Below, in pieces: positions 21,502-30,664 of a stretch of DNA of 64,000 nucleotides (positions are counted from its first letter, which is position 1; every line of letters begins with the position of its first letter). The stretch lies in the NCBI GenBank assembly GCA_029964075.1, contig CM057146.1, positions 8,079,501-8,143,500 on the forward strand, given 5' to 3'. A model generated the notes under the pieces. The model was given only the letters and a program-made list of their open reading frames with translations, made no database searches and was not told the origin of the DNA. Both the position numbers and the translations under genes were made by a program. Origin of the DNA: Patiria pectinifera (lineage: Eukaryota > Echinodermata > Asteroidea > Valvatida > Asterinidae).

Positions 21502-22887
21502 TTACTTCCAGGATTTACAGCAGTAGACCTCTTCATACGAATTAGGTCTTGGGGTGTTGGGAAAGTAAGGCTCGGGGGCATCGTTGTTGTAGCACTCGGC
21601 GCCTTTGTAATCGCCGCATGGCGACATTCTAGCATCCCTGCCGTGACCATTGGTCAGACCCCAGTGGTTGTCTCTGGCGCCCAACTCGTACAGCGCCGCC
21701 AGCTCTTTCAAGGTGCACAGATGGGAACCACGCATATCTTGATAGCAGTATTTCATGCCCATGTCCCAATCGTAGACGTCCGACGACAGGCATACCGAGT
21801 ACATAGTCTCACCTGAAAAGGACAAATTAATAAAAAAAGGTTTCTCTATTATTATTTTTTTACAAACAGTCTCATTATAGAATTCGGGCGATTCACAATG
21901 CAGTGCGCCACCAAGAGTTTGCTAAGTAGAGTTCATTTTTCCCAGTGCATTGTGGGAGATGGCCGACAAATTTTCAGCGCGGGACATTTGAAATTGTCAG
22001 TTTTTCCGGTCAGTAGTTTCGTAAGCGTATGACTCAAGTATATGTTTGCCCTTATCTTTTTCTGTTATTGATATGGTGTTTTTTGAAAGGCGGCAGAATG
22101 CTATGCCCAAATCTATAACAAATGAGCTCAAGTTGTCGACTGACACTCGTTCAAGTGAGCCATGTTTTGTGACCGTAGACTTGAAAAATGTACTCTCCAC
22201 GGTTGAAACTCTTGGTGGCGCACTGCATTGGTAATCGTCCGAATTACGACTATAACCATGTATCTCTTAGCTTAAAAGACAGCATGCTGTTTCAAAACAG
22301 TACACACATTTACCATAAAATACACGACATCGGTAATGTTCTTAAGTGTAACCCACATGTTATACCAACCACAGTTTGAAGGGTTTTTTTTTTATCAATC
22401 ATTTGCACTAGGCCTATACTTTGGTCGATGGGGTCTTTATTATGTGCACATTTTCCTTTTTTTTTCTTTCTTTTTTTGGAGACTGTGATTGGGGTCAAAA
22501 GAAAGGAGGATTCATCAACTCATATTGATTTGCTTAGAGTTTGAGGTATTAACTAGTTTTTTTGACAGTGTATGAAAATTGGACCACATGCGTCACAGCA
22601 GTCATAGAATGTGTTGTTTCTTTACTTTGAGTAAGTATTCATGCCCGACCATAAGCATTGCCCTCTAAGATGGCCGCTACACATAAGGTCTTTGCAACCA
22701 ATCATAGTCTGTGTGTATGCTGCCCTTTATATGGACTCACAAGTCAGTTGGTAGGAAGGCGAGGTAGCTCAAGGAATAAGTATACAATAAGAGGCTTACT
22801 GAATGTTGTCCACTTCGGGCAGTTCTCTATCCCAGTCGTCAAAGATGTCAAGGCCAAAACGGCGACAAACAGGATGACTGACTTCAT
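21502..22887 (-). CDS. Small secreted eight-cysteine protein S1 (family not recognised)
   Basis: Two coding exons: 22800-22887 and 21502-21812, joined by a phase-1 intron (donor GTAAGC, acceptor CTTTTCAG). The product is 132 residues. The signal peptide is MKSVILFVAVLA followed by LTSLTTG, and the mature N-terminus IENCPKWTTF is two residues shorter than in the paralogues. Eight cysteines are kept, with LCTLKELAALYELGARDNHW, RDARMSPCGDYKGAECYNND and PYFPNTPRP, ending CCKSWK. It is more diverged around residues 41-57 than S2 and S3 are from each other. The ATG is immediately preceded by CACTCAG. Likely extracellular; no recognised family or known function. Confidence 0.8.
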
Positions 22888-23149
22888 CTGAGTGTAAAAA
22901 CAATAATGCAGAATGGTTCATTATTGAGGAGAGACTTACAATCCCGGCAATAATGGTTGGGACACTTGGAAATAACCTTAGCCTCCTACGGTCACCCACT
23001 CCCCCGCTCCCCGACTCTTCCGCAGCCCCCCCCCCCCCCTGTCAATGTACGTTGTTCTCGCCAGCTGATGAAGCACACACAGCGCAATGAGAGACAACAT
23101 TGACCGGGGCGGGGGGGGGGGGAGTGGCAGCGAGATTTGGCCAGGATTG

Positions 23150-23420
23150 TAGCTCACTTCCCACCAAAAATGTTGAAATGATATTAATAGAAGCTATTGG
23201 AGCGTAAGGAATGGATATCGTTTTGTAATGAGAAATCAGGATCTGCAGAGCACAACTTGAATTTACGGTGCACCAAAAAGAAGTGGCTGCTTAAAGAATT
23301 CCACGCAGTTATTTCGAGGTCCTTTGCACAGGTTTCATCGGTTACACAGGTTTTATCATTTTGAAAGCTTCCTCGAGTTTATTCCGTGGTTCGACATTGT
23401 TACAGATTGGAACATATTGT
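23150..23420. promoter_or_regulatory. Conserved upstream flank of gene S1
   Basis: This segment aligns with about 11470-11670 upstream of gene S3 (shared CAACTTGAATTTAC, TATTTCGAGGTC-type and GCACAGGTTT stretches). Lying 5' of the coding exon in both copies, it may hold a 5'UTR exon or promoter. No TATA box or start site can be assigned. Confidence 0.35.
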
Positions 23421-23866
23421 TATAGATTGGATAAGCAGTCTTTTTAACCTAAACGTATTTGCGCTCAGTGAATGTTCTTGAAAAATGTCAGATTTTCAGA
23501 TTTCAGCTTTTTTTTTTAAGTCTGATTGTTGCGAACAGGCGAACATATAATTACAGGTATTTATTATTACTATTATAAAATAAATGTTTTGTGTTTGTGA
23601 GTTTGTTTCTGCATTCAATAGGGGACGTTGAACAATAAGGACAATAGGGTTCCCAGTTCCCGAGAGATCCCCAATTTGGATTCGCGCAAAGAAACATATG
23701 GGAGGTCATCCAAAAAAGTTAGTGCATAAACAAAAGAGGGACAATAGGAGGGGGGTGTCCCCGATTGCAGGCAAATACACACTTAATTGTATTTGAACAT
23801 ATCCCAAACCATGGCGGAAGGAATATACTTTCAGGCGCGGATCCGGGGGAAGAGAACTAATGATGT
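23421..23866. other. Intergenic, nothing recognised
   Basis: AT-rich sequence without supported exons or repeat ends. Confidence 0.5.
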
Positions 23867-24079
23867 GCAAACTCGACCCGAAACCGAAACCGACCCAACC
23901 GAAACCGACTTCGGGTCGGGTCGGGTCGGTTTGTCCATCTTTTCAGTCGGGTCGGGTCGGTTTCGGTTTTGCATTTTCATTTTCGGGTCTGGTCGGGTCG
24001 GTTTAGCCATCTTTTGAAAAAACCGAAATAAACCGAAAATAAACCGAAACGGTTGAGAAATTTAGGTGATGCAATATTA
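23867..24079. repeat. GGGTCGG-rich repeat, copy 1
   Basis: Starts with CCGAAACCGAAACCGA and switches to the complementary GGGTCGGGTCGGGTCGG, then repeats. The two halves can pair into an extended hairpin. A second copy at about 55400-55665 has the same start (GTGCAAAC then CGACCCG) and the same 3' flank (CACAGTCACTG). Here that flank is separated by the MITE at 24080-24615. Confidence 0.7.
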
Positions 24080-24615
24080 GGCCCCCCCCCAAAAAAATAG
24101 TCGGTCTCTGGTCAGACCGAAGTTCCTGAATTGATGCGGCGACGCGGGTTTTTTTTTGGGGGGGGGGTTTGGGTGGCTTTTTTTTTCAAGCTTGTATTGT
24201 ACAGACAAGGTGGGTACTATTTTGCTTTTTTGTAAGGCTAAGGCCAAAAAAAAAAAGAGTCGGTCTCTGGTCAGACCGAAGTTCCGGAATTGATGCGGCG
24301 ACGCGTGTTTTTTTTTTGTGTGGCTTTTTTTTTTCAAGCTTGCATTGTACAGAGAAGGTGGGTACTATTTTGCTTTTTTGTGTCCTCATTATACATTGGT
24401 GTCCTCCATAATTTGCCTTGGTGCCCTTTATCATTTGCCTTGGTGCAATTTCCCCATTCCTTGGTGCTCCTTGGTACAAAAATTTGAGGAGGCGCGGCAA
24501 TAGAGGGTGCTGTTGTAGCTTCCGTGTTCATTTGAAGAAGAAAAAAAGGTTGACGCGCATGATTAAAATCGACGCGCGCGCTGACCAGAGACCGAGTATT
24601 TTTTTTTTTTGGCCT
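24080..24615. mobile_element. PIF/Harbinger-like MITE, copy 2 (composite)
   Basis: Same ends as copy 1 (GGCC, A-run, TCGGTCTCTGGTCAG) with TTA at the left border (24077-24079) and TTAAT at the right. It is longer because a second right-end half is present internally: TCGGTCTCTGGTCAGACCGA occurs near both 24100 and 24260. It interrupts the GGGTCGG repeat, and its flanks rejoin into the sequence seen uninterrupted near 55630-55660. Confidence 0.75.
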
Positions 24616-25168
24616 TTAATATTGACAGTCACTGTGACCGCAGCCCTAGTGTGGTGTGGCCACCGAGCGCACTATTAAGTTCCCACAGTATTAATTTCTC
24701 CAGTCAGATGGGACTGACAGTGAAATAGATACATTGTAACAGGTTTCATGCTACCGCGTGATGATGCCACGCGTTTGTTCAATAAGCGGAGTTACTCTCG
24801 ATCAACCCACTGAGTAATAGGGAGAGAGACGATGGTTTTGCAAAAGAATTCATGCCATGTGGGTAAGGGGCCGTTCACAATTATCAACATTTTCACGAGC
24901 GTACAAACCGTACGCTGGGGGGGGGGGGGGGGGGGGTTAATGGCCGCCGTACGTTTTTTTTTTTTTTAAATGTCGATCTGTTTTCTCGCCCGTCGCCACC
25001 GTGAGCCGACAGCCGACAGCCGCAACCGATGCCGATCGAACACTTGCCGAGCCGGTCGCGCCCCGCGCCAGGCCCCGCATTGCATCCCATGAACGTATTG
25101 TGTACAGCATGCGCGGCATTGTCCTACACACGTACATGAAAATGTACTGTATGTGCATGTACATGTAT
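24616..25168. other. Intergenic with G-run and CpG-rich segment
   Basis: Contains a 20-base G run at 24917-24936 and a CpG-rich segment (about 24985-25090). The overlapping frames on both strands reflect base composition. A CpG-rich promoter is possible, but no exon is adjacent. Confidence 0.4.
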
Positions 25169-25849
25169 AGCCCCTGTCACACTTGTCCGAATCGTCACTC
25201 CGTTCATTTTCCGAGTAAAACATTGTGGATTCGGTGTTTAATCGGTTTGAACTGAACTCAAACGGATTTCCCTCGGTTTTCCTCGGTTTTCCAACGCTAT
25301 ATACTCGTGTACGTTCGGTGATGCACTGAGGAACTCGGAGAAATTATTGAACCTGTTTAATAATTTCTCCGAATTGTCGCGACAACCTCAATACGGACGG
25401 TATCCGGTATACACACTCATGAGTACATATGTACTCATTCGTTGCCATTCGTTGCAATGCGGAATAGGTACGGAAGAGTACGGAACAGGCCTCCGATTCC
25501 GATCGATAACCGTATGTATTCAGAGTTCATTCCGAACCCACGCCATTGTAATGCCGATCAAAAAACGGACGCACCGAATATAAACGGAATGTTCGGAAAG
25601 TGGTCGGTCTTGAGATCAATGAATTTTTCAAAGTTTGGCATGTCCGGTGATGATCGGAGAGGTTCTGAATATAGACAGATTGCAATCGGAAAAGCAACTT
25701 ATTAGATCCGGAATAAGACCGGATTATGATCGGTGTATTTTCATTTCTGGCTGTTTTTTTTACATTTCTCTCCGAACGTGTCCGAATTAATAATATTTCA
25801 GATCGGTTCATGAACGGAATTATAGATTCGGACAAGTGTGACAGGGGCT
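25169..25849. mobile_element. 681-bp MITE with AGCCCCTGTCACACTTGTCC ends
   Basis: The left end AGCCCCTGTCACACTTGTCC then GAATC is exactly inverted at the right end. TAT flanks both sides (25166-25168 and 25850-25852). The interior is rich in CGGA/TCCG motifs and encodes nothing recognisable. Superfamily undetermined. Confidence 0.8.
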
Positions 25850-26098
25850 TATAGTCCGTATCCACTGCGTGTTTTGAACGGCCGGTGTCACATGAAAATC
25901 CGACTCCTATGAAAATCGGACCCCTTTTTCTCTTTTATTGGTTACTCCCTCGCACGTGACAGGTCACTCTCCCCAAACGATCCTAAAAATAGCGTAGTAT
26001 CGTACTCACGCGTGCACTGTACTACTACTACCAATGAGTCCACATTGCATGGAGTCGGATATTCACACTACACCGGTTGAACAACACCGGCACTGGCA

Positions 26099-26218
26099 AT
26101 GGCGGACAATAAAAATTCTAGCCGCGCTGTTGACTTGGATCAATTGTTGAAATTCCTCATTCGACAAGGATGTATTGTCCACAAGAATCCGACCAACAAA
26201 TCACTTTGTCCAAGCAAG
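26099..26218 (+). CDS. Possible orphan first coding exon
   Basis: ATGGCGGACAATAAA opens 40 codons (MADNKNSSRAVDLDQLLKFL, then IRQGCIVHKNPTNKS) ending at a possible donor AAG|GTATTC. The start context (GCAATGG), the M-A-D start and the charged/amphipathic composition are typical of a genuine N-terminus. The downstream sequence is transposon-derived and no second exon is seen. It could be the start of a decayed gene, of a transposase, or of a gene whose next exon lies far away. No family recognised. Confidence 0.3.
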
Positions 26219-26479
26219 GTATTCGGTTTTTTTCATTTTTTTTCGGGTCGGGTCGGTTCGGGTAACCACCCCTGCTCTGACACACAAACGTTTGCTAATG
26301 GTGTAAATCGAGCAATTTCTTTTGTTTCTCTTCCCTTTTCCTTGTTTGTGCTAAAACTTTTTTTGCAACAGCTCCCATTGGTTTTGTACGCGTTTTCTAA
26401 TCGATTCGCTTCCTGTCCTCGATTCATCGATGATGTTGCACGTGTGTCCTCGATTTACACCATAAGCACGCACTGATGG

Positions 26480-26663
26480 CATGGGCGTCGCCAGGATTTT
26501 TTCTAGAGGGGGGCAAAAAAAGTTTTGCCAAAAAATGCTTGTATTTTTCAACACATTCTCGATTTATCAGTTTTAGAGGGGGGCAGGGACATTTAGCCCC
26601 CCCCCCCCAACTCATTAAATTTACACCACTTTGTCTTCGCGCCTCTTTTTCCTTTCTTTTTTT

Positions 26664-26701
<38 letters not shown>

Positions 26702-26756
26702 TTTCCAGGGGGGGGGGCAAGTGCCCCCCCCTTGCCCCCCCCTCGCGACGCCCATG
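26480..26756. mobile_element. hAT-like MITE with 8-bp target duplication
   Basis: CATGGGCGTCGC at the left is inverted as GCGACGCCCATG at the right. Exact 8-bp direct copies of ACTGATGG flank it (26472-26479 and 26757-26764). The interior is poly-T, poly-G and poly-C with no coding capacity. Related ends occur at about 62519-62690 and 63645-63680. An 8-bp duplication is characteristic of hAT elements. Confidence 0.85.
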
Positions 26757-26779
26757 ACTGATGGATTATGTTACAACCC

Positions 26780-27095
26780 AAACAGGACACTAACTTATTT
26801 ACTGATCATTCGTAATGGTCAGTGGTGATGGTCCCTCAGATCGAGGTGTTTCAAGCAACATCTAAAACTAAGATTTTCGGCAATTAGCTCAAAATGTGTC
26901 CCCTAGCCTAGCTGCTGACTACAATAACCCCTACCTTTGTCGTTTTTGTATGTCCCCGACGTTTAGGATCACACTTGCAGGTGATGGTGGTCAGCTGTTT
27001 CTCTGTCCGAGACGTGCGCAGGACTGATAGCTGGCTCGCATGAACCGTAGAATATAAAGGTAGCTAGCATTGTGAGGAGAAGCTCACTACCCAAC
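26780..27095. repeat. Dispersed duplication, copy 2
   Basis: Partner of 12440-12756. On the minus strand it carries a frame reading EKQLTTITCKCDPKRRGHTK followed by a GTAGGG donor-like site. The other copy shares TCKC but then hits a stop, so coding status is unresolved. Confidence 0.55.
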
Positions 27096-27613
27096 CTCGT
27101 CCCCAGTGCTTACTTTATGTCCAACGTTGTTTCCAATAGTAAACCCTGAATAGGAAACTTCCTTCCTGCATCCTGATTCGATACCGCAATTGGCTAGAAA
27201 TTGATTTATATCGTGTACTTGGTGTTGTTATTCACAACGTGCAGTACGTGTTTTCGCGATCATTCGTCCACGCCTTCTCGAAAATATTCATTTCCTTTCC
27301 AGTTTGTTAATATTAATATGAAATGTGATACTGCATGTTGTCTCGTTAAGATCGAAACAGTTTAATTAAAATAAAATCATGTTTTCGTTACTCACGCCAT
27401 GCTCGCGCTGCGACGAATTGATTCTGTTTTTACCCCAGACACCGCATACAAAAACAAACGCAAATGTTATTGCACAGGCAGGCACCAGAGTGTTCCTCAT
27501 TTGCATACGTGTTCAAAAATCTTGCACATGCAAATGATCCAATACCAGGGTAAGAGAGCAGGTAGTGGTGGGCGCGTACTGCTCGACACCCTGGGGACGA
27601 GGTTGCCCACTAC
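27092..27613. mobile_element. Possible MITE with CAACCTCGTCCCCAG ends
   Basis: CACTACCCAACCTCGTCCCC near 27092 is inverted near 27590-27613 (CTGGGGACGAGGTTGCCCAC). The arms are short and no target duplication is clear. Confidence 0.4.
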
Positions 27614-30600
27614 CTGCCTTATACAAAATTTAGATAGAGGGCAGTAGATGGCGCTGTTGTAGCTTCCGTGTTAATTTGAAGAAAAAAAAGGTTGACGCGC
27701 ATGATTAAAATCGACTTTCCTATTTCTACGGTTCTCATTTCTTACCGGCACTTTTAGGTGCTGTCGACCCAAAGATATAATAAAGACCTTTATTTATCGT
27801 ACGATACTTTCAATGGGAGCGCTGTTAAAATCCGATGGTTATTTAACACTGTATTACAGAAAGTGTTTTATACACAGTTTTGTCCGTATTTTGTGCGCCG
27901 ACGGACACTATTTCCACTAATTGTTTTGGGGTGTCACAGCAGGGGGAGGGGGTTCGCATTATTTTTAATGAATTTCTATGAGAAAAAAAACAATTTCACG
28001 TTTTGGACAGAGCTGGGGTGCGGTTGGGGTTGAACCCCCCTCCCCTGCCCCCACCCCCCGGATCCGCGTCGGTATATCCAGGGGCGACCAGTACCCTAAC
28101 CGTGAGTAACACAATCTTAGGTGCGGGTTGTCGGAACATAGGTGTCGGGTGTCGGAGCATAGGGGTGTCGGAGCATAAGGGTGTCGGAGCATAAGAATGT
28201 CAGAACATAGAGCAGTCACCGTTCAGCGCATGTGTTCTAATCATTAAGTTACTCTCAGGTCGACCTGCGATTAGCTAGCTTGCGCCACGACGAAATTGTC
28301 GACATCTATCGCAAAACTTATACTCGGTCTGAAATTTGGTGATTATCGCGGAAAAAAAATGCATCTCGACGCAGAATAATTATGTCACTGTAAATATGCC
28401 ACTTATGTCAACCATGGACGTAATCACGTGGGGATGGGGAGGAGATATCCTGCCCTCCCCCCCCCCCAAAAAAAATGTTCAACAGGAAGATGTATCATTG
28501 AATCAGTCCCCGCCTCAGGTTTTTGTGACGTGAGAAACTAGAAAACGAAGATCTTTAGATTATCTTGTACACTTTCCAACGGTCCAAAGGCCCCCCCCCC
28601 CCAAATGCGCGCGCGTCGCCGTAGCCATGCGCCTCGGCAAAATGAAAAAAAAAAATCAATGAAAGATGATGTCTCAAAAACGCCAAACTCACTGGTTTGA
28701 CTGGAATCCTGCTGCTGCACAATTTAAACTTATTTTTAGATTGGGTTATGGTCGAGAATAAGCTTTATGTGGCCTCTCTGGTCTCCCATAATATTTGCAC
28801 TAAGTTTAGTCGGGCACCATTTGCAGTCATCAGCCGACATTTGAAGCAAAAAAATCAGGTAAAAAAAAAAAGCCGCGTCGCCGCACCACTCTTTTGGGCA
28901 AGCTCCATACCAGAAACCGGAGACTTTTTTATGGCCTAAGAGTTGAAAATCAGAAAACATACAGTTCCAAAGCTTTGAATGCACGATTTTTTTTGTAAGG
29001 TTAAGAGACGTAAGTGCACACATGTTCAATCATGTAGGCCTACATTTGGATCATGAACAGTGGTGGTGTGTCAACCCCCCCCCCCAACTCCCACTCCCGC
29101 TTTTTGCATTTTCACGGTCATGCCCCACCCCCACTCGCCGACACGGATTTACACCAGTGAGATTGCCAACAACGACGATTCAGCGGATTAGACGTGAACA
29201 TTTCACTCGTTCAAAATGGCCGCAAATATCTTGATACAAATATTGGACACAAGCAACAATCGATAAATACACAGCATATAGACAAACTGACAACGAATAT
29301 CATCCCTTTATTGTTTTGTTCTTTGCTATTTAACTAACAGAAAATACATAATTGAAATTTATAAAGGTAGTTACGAGCTGACAGGTTCCATAATCACCAA
29401 TATCAATAATATTTGTGACCTACTGTAGCATAATGAGGAATGTCCCCCGAACCCATGTTTTGAGTAATCAACGCCTGAAGTTGCATACACAAAGAAATCA
29501 TGTCAAAATAAATATATAAAAAAATAGTTTTTTTTCTTCTTATTTTTTGAGTCGCCAAGGTATCCAAGAGTCACACTATGCATTTTTGTTGCGAAAAAAA
29601 TATCCCCAAAAGTTGGAAACCGAAGAACTTTTTCCACTGCCGTTAGCGGCTCAATGCGGATTTCTTTTTTCAAAGCCGTTTTTCTCGAAATGAGCTTGGC
29701 GAAATCAGGCGGGACACTGTTGAGGTTCCTGTGGCATATCTTTGGAATAAATTAAGCTGCATAAATAAATTTATTATCATTGGAAAGCCAATGATCTGCG
29801 CTTTGCGATGTGATGCGATGCAAGAGTGCAGCGTAGCCTACACCAACTCATGCGCTTTAACATGATGTACGTAACATGAAAACTCAAAGGTGGAGGTTAT
29901 TCCTCATTACGATATGGCAGGTCACATTTATCTAAAATAGTTGAGTAATTAAAGAAATAAGGTTTTTTTTCTAAATCTATTAAACATCGAATTGATTATG
30001 CAAGGCCGGTCGTTAGCACAGCAACGGGATGCAATTGTTTGTTTCTGCATTGCGCATGCGTCTTTTGGTAGCGCAATAGTTAACTGGGATTAACTTCCCG
30101 GTAAAAAGAAATCCTCCAGGATCATGAATCAGGAATAAAAAATGTAAAATTTATTTCATCGCTCAGGAATGGACTTGCATAAATACAATTCAAGAAAGAA
30201 AATTCACTCACGTGACGTGTTCCGCACATGCGTGTTAAGGTAAATGACTTAACTAGCCTGCAGAAGAAGAAGTTGCAAGCAGGAGTAAGGCAGTGCGAAC
30301 ATGGCGGCCACCCGAGTGCAGTGTCAATGGCTGGATCAGTTGCCAAGGGTTTTGCTTGCTCCATCGATAGGATTGATTACGTACCATTTCAATAGTAAAT
30401 TGTTCTAAATCAAGTAAACCGGGAACACCGGTATCAAACGGTGTTTTTTTGACGAACTCTTAACTAACTCGGAAACGTAACCTGGACACTTCTCTCCCGA
30501 TGATCTAAATTCTAAATTCTAATCTAAAGTATATTTTAAAACCCTCGAGCTAACCATGGTATAATGAATTACGTTAAAGAGAACTGGAAATAGGCTTAAT

Positions 30601-30664
30601 CTGCAATCATTCTTCAAGCAATTCTTATTGACTGCCTAAATATATCAAAGCATTCTGTGTTCAG
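27614..30664. other. Repeat-rich intergenic region 3' of gene C
   Basis: Contains fragments of the PIF-like MITE (about 27640-27715 and 28860-28935), a short tandem repeat of GGGTGTCGGAGCATAA units (about 28118-28211), C runs and AT-rich DNA. An ATG in good context at 30301 (ATGGCGGCCACCCGAG) opens only 36 codons. No supported exon. Confidence 0.45.
28118..28211. repeat. Short tandem repeat
   Basis: Four to five diverged units of about 16-19 bp built on GGTGTCGGAGCATA. Confidence 0.7.

Noticed and set aside
21454..21816. Plus-strand hydrophobic frame antisense to S1 exon 2 (also 9998-10222 for S3)
   Set aside because: It mirrors the conserved coding exon on the other strand, lacks splice logic and disappears in S2, so it is a shadow frame.
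24893..25255. Overlapping frames on both strands in the CpG-rich segment
   Set aside because: Openness is explained by high GC and few stops; no splice signals or protein-like conservation.
26424..26828. Lysine-rich and phenylalanine-rich frames
   Set aside because: They translate A/T homopolymers of the hAT-like MITE.
30301..30411. ATGGCGGCCACC start in good context
   Set aside because: The frame stops after 36 codons and no donor or further exon was found.
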